A stretch of DNA of 64,000 nt from Hyaloscypha bicolor E (Eukaryota; Ascomycota; Leotiomycetes; Helotiales; Hyaloscyphaceae): contig NW_020194692.1 of the NCBI RefSeq assembly GCF_002865645.1, forward strand, positions 393,317 to 457,316, read 5' to 3'. Made by a program: the position numbers and the translations under genes. The notes beneath the pieces were generated by a model that searched no databases, was not told the origin of the DNA, and was given only the letters and a program-made list of their open reading frames with translations. Positions 37,415 to 48,555 of this stretch are shown in pieces (within the stretch, counting starts at the first letter, position 1; every line of letters begins with the position of its first letter).

Positions 37415-37479
37415 ATCTCTGTGTATTTGCTGATAAGGAAGTACGAGACAGTCGAGTTCACGGCCCAACAATAGCCTCG

Positions 37480-39363
37480 TGACATCACGTTACGACGCTA
37501 CTGGGCGGCGCTACTTCGGTATAAAATCCTCGCTGTTGCTGCCAACCACATCCTTCTCCGTGACAACTCAAATGCAAGGTCCGTTAGTAAGAATTGGTCT
37601 TGCGTTGGCGCGCCTCACACCGGAGCCACACCCTGTAGCAAGCGGCAACACCCAGAGCCAGAGGCAGAGGAAGCGTAAGCAGGTTGACGCGTAGTGCCAA
37701 GGGCAAGGACGTGGTTCGGCAGAATTCAGAGTTGGCGACGGTGATGGCGGTGGCAGCACCATGCATCTAATCATCCAACAACCTTCGAATGGCAGTCGCA
37801 CAAAAAACGCCCGGTTTAGCGATATGCGACGAAGCAGGGCGGCCACGACTAAAGTAAGTTGAGTCACTACACCAACTTTGGTGCGCTTTGTTTTGTGGCG
37901 CTTTCCCCGTAAAATAGTCAAGGGATTACAAGTGAGCTGCAAGAAAGTTTTTTTGTTGCACGTCGCAAAATTTGTAGGAGGCCTCCTCCTTACTGATACT
38001 ATCTATGTTCTTCCAATCAATATCCTTTACCAACATATTTCAAAGTTTTGTTGCGATAGCAAGAGGGCGATTGTGTAGCCTATTGGATGGGGAAGTGCCG
38101 TCGTTGCTGTGAGCATCAGACCACTTTTCTCTGGTCTCAGTGCGACATGCAACAAAGTTCTTCAAGAATGGGGATAATGTTACGGTGGGGACTTGTCTGG
38201 GAGAAGCGTCTAAATTGCTGTTTTCTAGAAAGAGAAGTCTGCATTTTGACTGCGGTCAATGTATGGTAAATGCTTCTAACATCTGACGTTCTAAAAAAGC
38301 TATAATCCGCATCTTGATTTGGGCATCCCAAAATTACCCCTGACATGACAGCTATTTTTGGAAGTTGGTGGGTTGGGTCGCTTTCTTTATTTCGCTGGGA
38401 AGTCCCCCACAAGAGACGCGAGTCCACCGTCCACTGTCGCGAGGCATCACCTTCCTTTCTCTTCAACAACCTCCAGAATGCAGGAAGACGGCTTCGACAC
38501 CCCTCCTTGGACCGCTCTTGATATGAACAGCCATCTGGTCTGGTCATTTGGCCGCAGTCACCTTCGTTTGGAACAGTGGCAACATCACCGAAAGCGTGGA
38601 GGTAGGGGATTGGCAGGAACAAGCCCCACCGTTCGTGATGTGCAACCTATCAAGACCAGCTGCCTTGAGGCAACAGTATGGAACTAAATGTGGCTTATGA
38701 GTTCGCGAGAAAGCGTGGGAATGCAGTATAAGTGGACGCCAGCCGGTCCATGTTGGCAGTTCTTCGCCCCGCTTCGGAAACGACTGCGGGGTAAATCTAA
38801 GCTGTGGCCAACCAACCTATGTAGTAAACTTCACTTTGGCGCCTGGCAGGCCTCTGGGCGGAAAGTCCTTGGAATTGGTTGACGTTCCCTGCACATACCG
38901 CTCGCCTTATACTTCTAGGTTTGATGCGGATGGGGCCACCGGTCCAGAACCGGAGGCAGCGCCTGGATTAAATTACAAAATAGCTCAAAAGACCGCTGAA
39001 ATCGAGCCAAAATCCAATCAACTGAGGGGCCAAAAATGAAGTAACAAACCTCAAACCAGGGTGCCAGAATTGGAGCAAAATCCAAAATCAGAGTCAGATT
39101 TGTGACATCAGCGTGGGCGAGGGTGACGACGATAGGGCTATATTTAGCAGCGGAGCCCATTTTGAGCCCCCTCTGGTGGTTGAAATGGTGGTCAGCGCCA
39201 ATTTTAGCCACACCCAAACCCACCCAAAGCTGGCTTCTAATGGCTAGATGGGAGCCACCAACGAATCCCGGTACGGAGGCCAAAAATGGATCCTGGGTTT
39301 GAGCAGAAACTTTAGTTGCTAGTGACATTTTATACGCCTAGGGAGCGTACTTCTGAGTACTTA
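37480..39363. other. Intergenic region, no supported gene
   Basis: Several frames of 60-160 codons overlap on both strands between 37,480 and 39,330. None shows a recognisable family, splice structure or consistent reading direction. This is the shared upstream region of two divergent kinase-like genes, so promoter elements are likely but none was identified. Confidence 0.4.
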
Positions 39364-39497
39364 AGTAGACCTCGTTCTGATGATTCTAGAACATTCTATA
39401 TAATTTCAATCACATGATGAGGACATTACGTCTGAATCACATGATCCCCCAAATTTCCGAACATGAATGTGCACTGGGTATGTGGAGGTCTACTGTA
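39362..39497. mobile_element. Short MITE-like element with AGTAGACCTC inverted ends
   Basis: AGTAGACCTC (39,364-39,373) is inverted at 39,485-39,494 (GAGGTCTACT). TA precedes the left arm and follows near the right arm (GTA). The arms resemble the CAGTGAAACCTC ends of the larger pogo-type MITE at 46,362. The size is about 131 bp. The short arms make this tentative. Confidence 0.4.
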
Positions 39498-39878
39498 TGA
39501 CCTATCGTGAGGGGTAGATCATGTGATAATTTATGGATAGGCACCACCTTGCTCGATGCCATTAAGCGCTGCTCGTCCAGGCTTGACCATCGGCTCGGGC
39601 AGCTTCCCAGTTCGAGATTCCGCAGAAATGGCTGATTGCATGAGATGTGGCTGACAGGAGTGGCTGGGCACTTCTGTAGTCGGACTGGCGCCACCGAAGG
39701 GCCGCCTCGTCGAGCAACGTGTCAGGACACTTATCTGCTCGTGAGAGCCGTATGGGCATCAATGGAAGAAAATTTAATTTTGAGCTCCGTTACTAGTTAT
39801 CCCGACAACACCCAAAAAGGCAGAGAAGAATAAAATACAAACCGCACAAAGACCAGGTACCCACAAAGATCAGGTGAG

Positions 39879-42613
39879 ATGAGAGTACCAGCTCAAAACT
39901 TTACACTCCATTCTCTGGCTGGTTATATTTCATGCATAAAGGACCTGGAGCTCGTTCTCGAAAAACTCGGGGATGATGTCAGCTCCTTACAAAACAGAGA
40001 CGCTGCCGGCAGAACCCCGCTTTTGTTATCATGCATGTCTGGAAACTATCCAGCGATGAAGTTGTTTTTGGGACGTGGTGCTGATACAAGCGTGCAGAGT
40101 GATATTGGGCAGGGAGTTTTGCACTTCCTCCACGTCTTCGACCCTAGCGAGCAATACGATATTGCAGCGGAGGCAATGCGGGGTGGAGCGGATCCAAATG
40201 CCCTCATATCCGCAGGAGAAGACCTTAGTCTGCTACCGCGAACTCCCGCAACTACGGTCCTGTATGTGGCTAATGGTGCTCCTTTGCACCACGCAATTCT
40301 GCATAATGATCTTGCAGCAGTAAAGATTCTGTTATCGCATGGTGCCAACTGCCCGATCGAAAATTCCGAATTTGTATCGGCGTTAGGACTTTCAGCTAGT
40401 CTGCACTGTTCCGAAATTCTGGATCACCTCTTGGAAACAAATGATGTCGATGTCGCCAAATGGTACGACCATTACGGCAATAATCTTGTCCACGCTGCTC
40501 TGGACGACAAATGGGATGAGCTACGCATGTTTGTTCACATCTCGGACTACTTTACTCAAGCTGAGAAAACCCTGTCGGTGCTTCGCCAGAAGGGGGCGGA
40601 TTGGGAGAAGCTCAGTCAAGCCTGGCAGATTCCAGCTCCGCATTTCGCCACCCTTAAGTCCTCAGTCAACATTCTTTCTCTACTACTCAAATCAGGACTG
40701 AAATACCAAATAGACATGCCATCATCGATATCATTGCCGTTACACACAGCTATCAAACGTGGAGACGAGCATAAGTTTATTCTTTTGCTTGAGAATGGAG
40801 CAAATGTACACCTCCAGGCTGAGTGAACTGGAGATTCTTGTCTCCACCTATGCATCAAAACTGCATTTGAGGACGCTTTCTTCGTTGAAACCCTCGTGAA
40901 GTACAACGCAGAAATGGATGCAGTCAATCATGCCGGCGAGACCCCGTTTTGTCTGGCTGTTGCGCAAAAGCAGTTTAAGACTGCAACTTTACTATTAAAG
41001 CTGGGTGCCGATGTGAATCATGTCGATTATGAGGTACGTAGAACTCGTTCTCCTTAAATTTGGGCTCATTAAGTGACTTACTATAAATCAGAACACCACA
41101 ATTCTGGGAACTCTTTTGACGCGTTATGATAACGTTTTGCCTTGTCTCAAATACCTTCTTGAGCCCGGCCACCACTTAGATCCCGCGAATTTCATTGTGG
41201 AGAGCCGTGGACATAGCACCGCGCTTCACCTTGCCGCAGGAGCCAGGTACACCAAGCGTTTACCCAATGAGTTGGCAGAAATAATGAGCTATCTTCTCAC
41301 TAAGTTTCCGTTCGAAGAACATCTAGAAGCTAAAGAGATCACATCCGGCTTCACGCCCTTGTTTTGCGCTGTCTTGGGAAACAATTTTGACGCAGTAAGA
41401 GCACTTCTTGCTACAGGAGCAAGCCTGGATACGCAGGCAAACGCTGGAGTATCGCTTCGGGGTGCCAAGTTCATTTGGCTTTATGGTCTGTCGCTGGGAC
41501 TTTTCAAGGACGAAACTCATTCCACGGAGGACGAAGCATTCATTCAGAAATGGAAGAGGATGAGTAGGATACTTTTGCAGGCTTCAGAAGAGCCGGTAGT
41601 GCTTCCAAAGAAGAGGCAAAAGTCAGCGAAGGACGACCCTCTTTTTCGTTTTGATGCATTCATGCAGATTTCAACTTCTGCAGGACTGCATTCTCCTGAA
41701 TCCGTTGGAGGGATGGATATTTATAAGTTGCCAGAAGAGGGGCTGTTGAAAGATGAGGAGAAACTCAAACTTGTAAGCATATTCTCCATCCCGCAATTTA
41801 ATACAGAACGTTTGCTTACTTGCTGAATTGCTAGTTCGTGCCCAAAGATTATCTTGCCGAAGCGCTGGTGCTGACGAATGACAATATCAAGCGCTGCCCT
41901 TTTATTGTGGAGGCCATCGGATATTTTTTGACGCGTCAGAAAAACAGGGAGCGGTATGCGCTTACACTGTTAATGCCCCATGAGGGAGTTGTTAACTCAC
42001 TCGGCGGTTTTCTGCAATCAAGTCCTTCGGTACCGTTCAGTCAAAGACTTCAAATTTGTTTGGATATTGTTACTGCAGTGCAGGTTGTTCATGAAAGTGG
42101 CTTCACTCATGGTTGTCTAAATCCCAAGTTCCCAACAATGTTTTCATCCTTAGTGTCGAAGGTCGACCAGAAAGTTCCTACTGTTCCCAGCTATGGAATT
42201 TTGAAAAATCTGTCAGTATAGAAGACGACCCTTTGGACAAAATCTACGTACGACAAGACAACGATTTTGATGCGACTGAATGCAGAGATCAGGAGCAAAC
42301 GGCAATGACGTTCGAGGAATTGAAGAAATGCGACATTTTTTCCTTGGGAGCGCTGCTACTATTCATCTTTGGGAATGGCGAGATAAATTCACCAGGAAGC
42401 GTCGAGTCAAATCCAACATACTACAAAACTGCCATCACAAGGGCTATATATGAAACGGACGATGATAATGTCAAGAGAGCAATTGCAGATGTGTTGATTC
42501 CGTGCTTGGAAGGTATGGTAGAAGAATCACAGGGTTCTCGAGCGAAAGGTGTGCGATCTATAAGCTTTGCGCTAGGTGTGGTACTTGAGGCTTCGCGAGG
42601 TTGCGCAAGGTAG
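39879..42613 (+). pseudogene. Ankyrin-repeat/kinase-like protein, disrupted
   Basis: Three exons can be joined: 39,879-41,033, 41,092-41,772 and 41,835-42,613, with 58- and 62-bp introns, all in phase 0. The first two carry ankyrin repeats (AAGRTPLLLSCMSGNY, GAPLHHAILHNDLAAVKIL, SLPLHTAIKRGDEHKF, AGETPFCLAVAQKQF, SGFTPLFCAVLGNNFDAV). The third is kinase-like: QICLDIVTAVQVVHESG, then HGCLNP where active kinases have HRDLKP/HGDLTP, then a C-lobe with CDIFSLGALLLFIFG. Two lesions break it. One is a TGA at 40,824-40,826 inside an ankyrin repeat whose frame continues beyond it. The other is an apparent 8-base extra stretch (42,126-42,133) before NNVFI that shifts the frame. It is either a recent pseudogene or carries assembly errors. 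An upstream exon is possible. Confidence 0.75.
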
Positions 42614-43174
42614 AAGTACTCGATCTAAATTTTGAAGAGAAAGATGAGAAGATACATGTTGAGGATTTCGACCATCATCTTCTCTCCTGTGGCTCTTGCT
42701 ACTGGACGGGCTGATTCGATGTGCTGCTATTGAGTCCAATTAACATCTTCCCAATTAAAAACTCGTGAAAACTTACTCTCAGACAGCGTAGGCTTCCCTG
42801 CTCAAGTCTTCGTTCACCAAACCGCAAATGTCCAACATACAGACAAGCCCCCTTCCCCCTCGCTTAATTTCTTCCCGCGTCCCATCTTTTCTTCTCCAAC
42901 AAAACAGTTAGGCTTGCTTTTGAGATTCATCATTTTACCCGCCCCACTTCTTACCTACAGTGAACAAAACGCCCGAAGTCCAAGTTTAGGTAATGCTTAA
43001 GATTTACAGATACCAGATTACTATGCTTACTCATTACTGTTGTATTTTCTCGGGGAAGGATAGGCTTTGGATGCCAGGTTCTTGGTAGTTTAGAGGATAG
43101 ATGGGTAGACATTTCCTAGTTTGACATAGATTATATAGAGTACATTTATCCCCGCAGCCCTGAGTAACACAAAC
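42614..43174. other. Intergenic, pyrimidine-rich stretch
   Basis: No gene seen. 42,840-42,920 is C/T-rich, like a fungal promoter or 5' leader, but the gene it might serve is unclear. Confidence 0.35.
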
Positions 43175-43355
43175 CTACCATCCACCGCCAGCCGAAGAGC
43201 CATATTCAGGATACCTTCTTGGCAATGGGGCAAATGGGCTATTGTATGAAGGCAATCTCTTGTACAATGTCCTCCTCAGCCTAGCAGCGCGTCCTGCATC
43301 AATGGGACGGTCCTCGCCTTGGACGGGTCCCCAATACCCCAAGTCGTCTTGATAC
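43175..43355 (-). pseudogene. Orphan C-terminal exon, unknown protein
   Basis: After a plausible intron acceptor (ATTAG before 43,355) an in-phase stretch of 59 codons ends at a TAG (43,177-43,175). It reads YQDDLGYWGPVQGEDRPIDA, then RLRRTLYKRLPSYNSPF and EYGSSAGGGW. The composition looks like real coding sequence, but I do not recognise the family and no matching upstream exon is visible. It may be the remnant end of a lost gene. Confidence 0.4.
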
Positions 43356-43783
43356 CTAATGTTTGCGAACTGAACTGTTTTTTAATTTCCGCTCCGGGGT
43401 CGGTTCTAAAGATCTTTCTTCAGCCGAGCAATGCTGGGTTAGGTTCAGTTCTGTGACACTGAGGAGACTTGAATAGGAAGTTGATACAAGGAAATTGGCA
43501 ATATTGCAAGCTCTCCCGAGCATGTCTATCCGCACCTTATTTTTCTTCACTACTAACAACATGGCTATCTCAACATGCGTTCCACGTACTACCCAGTACA
43601 TTGAAACGATCGCAAGAACCCCACGAATACTCCACCCAATCGAAAACGCACTTTTACATCAAATTAGACCGTAGTAGTTTCCACAAGTCATTCCGCCAGC
43701 TCACGCAGCAATACGCGCCACCCATTACAGATGGAAGGATCCACGGACTCTTCTCGGGTCGCCATCTACCCAGTCACACTTGC

Positions 43784-44557
43784 TCACTGTTGCAATATCA
43801 CCTGAGCATACGTATTTGGATCAACACCAGTCAAACCACTCACAACCGGCCATCCAGTCTGATTCTTCAACCAACAGGTCCCCTTGTGAGCGTCCACATA
43901 TCTCAAATACGAGTTGAAGGGTCGCACATATGCATCTGTTTGATTGCAAGTTGGTGTTGTACGGTGCACAAGCTTTCGCGCAGTCGAGAAGACTATATGA
44001 CACGATGGCAATAATGTCAGGGTCAGCGGAGTCTTGTCCACAGATTACGCGGTAGGTTTGTCCGAAGGCTTGGATGTTGGTTTTGTCGATTGAGAGACAG
44101 TCGAGGTAGAGGTATCCGTCTGTGGGGACAGAGGTTGCGGAGTCACTTGTACCTGTGGGGCTCGGGGTCATGGTTCGAGTACGAGTGGTTGTGATGTAGA
44201 TAGTTTCTTGGCTAGAGCCGGAGCCGAACTCGGAATTGGACTTCGAACTAGAGCTACTCGAACGCTGGTTATTAACTATTGGATGGACGGGCATATTATT
44301 GGACTGGTTTACCATTTTGCGTTGTGAATTGCTAAGCCCCTTCCTACCCCACCTCCTATTCCCGCTGCTAGTATCACGAAGAGTAATACTAGCGTAAGCC
44401 AGAACGTTGGACTTCGTAAGCCACAGATTGTTTTTTCGTAGTGTCCCGCTCTTGTTTCAGGAGGGTAATATGGCTGAGTCGCTATGGGGTCCGGGGAAAT
44501 ATAGGGCTTTGGTTCTGGCGCCACTTCCGGCCCAGAATGGTAATTTTGCGATGCCAT
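43784..44557 (-). pseudogene. Single-pass membrane protein with Cys-rich ectodomain, frameshifted
   Basis: It starts at ATG 44,557-44,555 with a Pro/Tyr-rich cytoplasmic segment, then one hydrophobic helix (FWLTLVLLFVILAAGIGGGVG), then a Ser/Thr-rich linker and a Cys-containing outer domain (YLYLDCLSID, YRVICGQD, LLDCAKACAPYN, CICAT). The C-terminus continues in a third frame: FNSYLRYVDAHKGTCWLKN and a stop at 43,784-43,786. Two frame changes are needed, near 44,310 and near 43,905. This architecture is common in fungi (an apple/PAN-like surface protein), with function unknown. It could be a pseudogene, could contain an unrecognised intron at the first break, or could reflect sequence errors. 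Confidence 0.6.
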
Positions 44558-45278
44558 ATGTCTAACTTGCAGCTCAAAATCGTGGCGACAGCATTCCTAC
44601 ATCTTCAGCCGGGCCTGCAGAACCCCTGACCCCTCTGGAACGATGGAGACAGGAAACTGCAAAAGAAGCTCCTTGGAATGATGTTGGTGGGGTTGCTACT
44701 TCCGCGCAAATAAGTAGCGATGAGGTAGTGGCAAGGAAGAAATGATTAGTGGCAGCACCGATGTTGGGATTTTGTCAACTTGAAATATTAACAATATACA
44801 GAAGCAGTGGCAGTTCAGAGTGGGGTGAGCGGTAGCAAGGTCTGTCTCTCAGCCATGCGGCGCACTTTTGTGTAATATTTATGATTAATTCCAAGAATCA
44901 ATACTACTTTTGCTGCATCTACTATGTTCAAAGCCAGCAAGGTGGGCAATTGATCCGCCTCACACGTGACCATAGTTTTAATCTAGCCCAGCTTTTGTCG
45001 TTTACTCAGGAAGCTGATCTTTCGACAAACGTTGCAAGTTTCAAATAGCTATATTTCGATCTAAGACGCTTCCTTGAACATCAGAGCCAATTGGGAGAAA
45101 TCTTGAGGAGAAACACTATTCGCAGCAACAAAGCCAACCAACCTCAGAGATACCAAAACCAACGGCAACATAATTGACTCTTTGGCCTTCGAATCCTCGT
45201 TCCCCACTCACTATGTCCGATTTGCTACTCGTGAGAGGATCCGCATTGCACGGACACTACCTTTCGACTATTTGCGCC
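44558..45278. other. Intergenic region
   Basis: Upstream region of the membrane-protein gene. No other gene is supported. A CACGTG motif occurs near 44,963. Confidence 0.35.
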
Positions 45279-46059
45279 CTAGCGAACGAAAAAGCGCTTC
45301 AGCTCTTCAAACGGAACTTCCCCCGAGCCTTGACTGCTACCATCGCGAACTTTATGGTTCCGTTCTCGCTTTCGTAGCCCGTTGACGATAGCAACCAACA
45401 TCCCATGGGGATAGTGTTCCGGTGTTGCGATGTTGCTACGTTTTGGCTTTCTGACCATGACTTCTACCAGGTAGGCTCTCAGAAGGCTTTCTTCTGTCGT
45501 ATTGTCCCATATGTGATGGAATATGGCGCTGGTAAAATGTTTCTTTGAGCCAGAACTCCGGTCGAATTCCAGGGACATAAGGGCTTAGTTTTGGAGGCTA
45601 GGCACGAGTATTTTGTCGGCTAGAATCCATAAATTGATGCAGTCTGAGCACGATGCTAATTGGCCATCTTCATCGGTAATCTTTTGGACATACAGCCAAT
45701 TGACAAATATGCCGAAAATCCTAGGCTCAGTGTCTTCAAGTTCCAAGACCTGAGTTTCTCCTTCAATGAACCTTCCGTTGAACGCGGCTTCAAAGTATGG
45801 GGAGTAATGACATAGGTAGTTTTTGTGTATTCGAAAGGGATGGATCTTAGCTCCTGCGTGCTTCCTGACATTGACGGTGACGATTGTCTGCGGACCCCTG
45901 CTTTGTGATTAGCTTTGAATACATAGATGGGGTATCGAGAAAGTGCTGTACTCACACGAGGTTCGGTGTCTTTCTCGCCTTCTTCACCACATTCTGCACT
46001 TCCTCCTCTTGATCACCAGATTTCTTCCTCTTATCGGTCGTGGTAGGTGGAGATGACAT
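45279..46059 (-). pseudogene. BTB/POZ-domain protein with one in-frame stop
   Basis: Exon 1 is 46,059-45,956 (MSSPPTTTDKRKKSGDQEEE, lysine-rich). After a 58-bp GTGAGT...GCAG intron, exon 2 runs 45,897-45,279. Exon 2 opens with a BTB fold: TVNVRKHAGAKIHPFRIHK, LCHYSPYFEAAFNGRFIEG, then LEDTEPRIFGIFVNWLY and INLWILADKILVPSLQN. A TAA at 45,587-45,585 follows LQN, but the frame goes on for 100 more codons with typical fungal BTB text (AIFHHIWDNTTEESLLRAYL). The family usually gives proteins of about 230-260 aa that mediate protein-protein contacts, sometimes as Cullin-3 adaptors. A CAA-to-TAA change would explain the stop. It could also be a sequence error. Confidence 0.75.
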
Positions 46060-46361
46060 CGCGTTCTGGGTGCAGAGTTGGGACGTTGAAGTTGCGACCG
46101 GGCGTTCCGACGCGTTCTTCGAACGCTCGTCGCGTGAAGTACCCGATTGATCGTTTGATCTCCAAGCGAAGTCGTGCGGTTCAGGAAGATAATGTATCGA
46201 GTTCGAAGATCTGGGTTTCCCTCAATTGGGCGTTGTCGATGTCGCAAGAGGCTTCACAGAGGGTTGTGGGGATTGTTCTTGCTGGTGAGGTTCTGCTTGA
46301 ATTGAAGTGTTTCGTTCCAGCCTCGCCCTGGGGATAATCCGGGGTAGCTCCGCTCTAACTA

Positions 46362-46808
46362 CAGTGAAACCTCGCTACAAGGATACTCAATATAAGGATA
46401 TCCTCGACATAAGGATACTACCTCAGGACCCCAATAAAAATTGGCCCTGAGCTAAGGATAACTTCATTATAGGGATTATCCTTAGGATTTCCAGTCCCGG
46501 ACTAAGAATTTGTATGGGATATCCTTATAATTATCTTAAATCTCGATAAGAACCTTTGAAATTTAGCTCAAATTTGGGTAAACCGGGAGAGCTTCCTTGT
46601 CGGGTAAGAAAAGTAAGACGTTCCCCCCTTAAGACTAACTTAAAAGAATAAGTTTAGGGCATAATCTTACTGAGCATAAAAGTCTCTAACCTAAAATAGT
46701 ACTATCTCAGCTTAGCAACCCTGTCACGTGGTCCTCAATATAAGGATACCTCGCATTATCCTTAGTTTTTGGGGACAATTTTGGTATCCTTATATTGAGG
46801 TTTCACTG
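46362..46808. mobile_element. 447-bp MITE, Tc1/mariner-pogo type
   Basis: The ends are inverted repeats beginning CAGTGAAACCTC (46,362) and ending GAGGTTTCACTG (46,808), flanked by a TA on each side (46,360-46,361 and 46,809-46,810), the target duplication of Tc1/mariner/pogo elements. The TIRs extend with ATAAGGATA motifs that recur inside. There is no ORF, so it would be moved in trans by a transposase encoded elsewhere. Confidence 0.85.
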
Positions 46809-46810
46809 TA

Positions 46811-47218
46811 TCATAAGCTTCGTGGCTCACTTCCCTTCCTGTTTGTCCATCCTTATCTACCATGGATGGGATCGTCAGTACTTCATTTATGACTTCGTTG
46901 CGAGATTCCAGATTATCTGCTGTATATAGTCAACAATTACGCTCATAGGGCAGCTGTCAGCTCTCAGCCAGAGGACCGACCCTTTAAACCACTGCTCAGG
47001 ATCCATGGAAGAGGAGAACGTAGCCCTCACTGAGATGGAGGAAGATAAAATGGAGCCTTCCACTTATTCAGAAAAATCAGTCTTTGATATCCAGACTAAG
47101 CAGCCTAAGTGCCTCGCACATAAAGTTTTCCAAAACCATCGCCCATCTTCCTTCACATAACCACCAACACCCGAATACCTAAATCGCCCGACGGTACTTA
47201 AACCTTGGACATCACTTC
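46811..47218. other. Intergenic region
   Basis: A short plus-strand frame from the ATG at 47,005 (EEENVALTEMEEDKMEPS...) is acidic, ends after about 50 codons and has no known family. I do not call it a gene. Confidence 0.3.
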
Positions 47219-47719
47219 TCAGTAACTACCAGGCAGAACAATATAATCCCCGCAAAAGAAAATGGATAAGGACAGAGCCAGGAACAGCACGACAGGGCCA
47301 CCAGGACGGGCCAGCTTTTTGGTGAGTTCTTCACCTGCATAATCTAAAGCATGACTTGAATGCTGCTCCGAGTTTGATCTCCTGTCGAATTTGGACTTCT
47401 TGGCTCGTGTCTTTAAAGCTAACAAATATTTGACAGTGGCAAAAAGGAAATGGTAAGGTTCATCGTTGGTCCAAAGAAAGAAGTGTTCACCGCCAGCAAG
47501 AACTTTGTCACCTACCATTCGCCAGTGTTCGAGGCTGGATTTAGCAACTTTTTCACCGAGGGACAACAAAACACCTATATACTGGACAAAACAGAGCCAA
47601 AAATCTTCAACTGGACAAATGGGTAGCCCATTGCAGATTTCGTGGCAAAAGGGGGACTGCCTCATTCTCTTAATCCGTACCTTCAACTTTGAATCTTTGC
47701 AGGTTGATATCAGGTGCAT
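47219..47719 (-). CDS. Hypothetical membrane protein
   Basis: This is an open frame of 166 codons starting at ATG 47,719. It reads as a mixed soluble region (ICNGLPICPVEDFWLCFVQY, LGEKVAKSSLEHWRMVGDKVL, GEHFFLWTNDEPYHFLFATV) and a C-terminal hydrophobic helix (VVLFLALSLSIFFCGDYIVL), so it is probably tail-anchored. The sequence TGCAAAG just after the start could be an intron acceptor, in which case this is the last exon of a longer gene. I do not recognise the family. Confidence 0.45.
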   Translation of the reverse strand: MHLISTCKDSKLKVRIKRMRQSPFCHEICNGLPICPVEDFWLCFVQYIGVLLSLGEKVAKSSLEHWRMVGDKVLAGGEHFFLWTNDEPYHFLFATVKYLLALKTRAKKSKFDRRSNSEQHSSHALDYAGEELTKKLARPGGPVVLFLALSLSIFFCGDYIVLPGSY

Positions 47720-48555
47720 CAGCTACAAAACAGCATGACGAAGTGGGGGGGCAGCTTCATTTCAAGACCAGCCGGACCCAAATACAGGTTCTCCGATGCG
47801 ATGGCACAGGAAATCTATTGCGAGACGAGGGAGGGTCGTCCACTACGTAAGTGGGTGGTATTCCAATTTGCTGAAGGCATGCTTGCGAAGAGATAAGATT
47901 CCAGACAAGCAGTGGAAAGGGGCGTCATTTCGCAGGAAATGCTCCTTGACACCACAAAGGTAGCCCTGGCTCTAACCCCCCAGCACCTCAATCTTGCGAC
48001 CAAATGAAGATGCACTCTTGGTTACTGAAAACACCCCCGACGTTAAGAGGGGCCAAATGCCGGCAGCGGATCACCCACTTGAATGTCCGAAGAGCCATGT
48101 GGACACCAAGGAAGTCCATAGAGGTTGCTGAAAATGCAGCGGCAAGGCAATTGCAGAATTCGATCACAGAGTCTCTTCGAAGGTATTTGTATCATGTATG
48201 ATCCAAAATCGCCACAATTTCTGCAGAATTTGAACAAAAACTCCTCGATCACGATACTTTAGAAGTAGAGGAGATGAGCGGATGGAGTCCTACTAATACT
48301 TTCGAATAAAGCGAGCGTCTGAAGTTGCGTTGGGGCGGCTACGGCGGGCTAGCGGGGCTGGGGAAGGCAGAAACTACGGCAAGCGAAGCGACCAAATCAC
48401 GCCAAGTTCGAGCTTGCCGCGTCAAAATGTCAACCTGAAGCTTGTAACTCCATCAAACCCATCCACACGACCACGCTTAGCCTATCCTTCCATTCTGTGG
48501 TCTCTAGTCTCTCATCATAACCATACTTCCACTCTTCTTCAATCTCACCGTCGCA
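47720..48555. other. Upstream of Rpn5; possible coding relic
   Basis: Plus-strand text at 47,760-48,200 (FSDAMAQEIYCETREGRPLR, then NEDALLVTENTPDVKRG in another frame) looks partly coding but is broken and unassigned. The last ~200 bp should hold the Rpn5 promoter and 5' UTR. Confidence 0.3.

Noticed and set aside
37471..37471. Position 37,471 as start of the kinase-like gene
   Set aside because: The codon is TTG; the first ATG in frame is at 37,414. An upstream exon remains possible.
38137..38687. Opposed frames of 161 (-) and 109 (+) codons
   Set aside because: They overlap each other, show no family motif and have no splice-supported extension; treated as chance frames.
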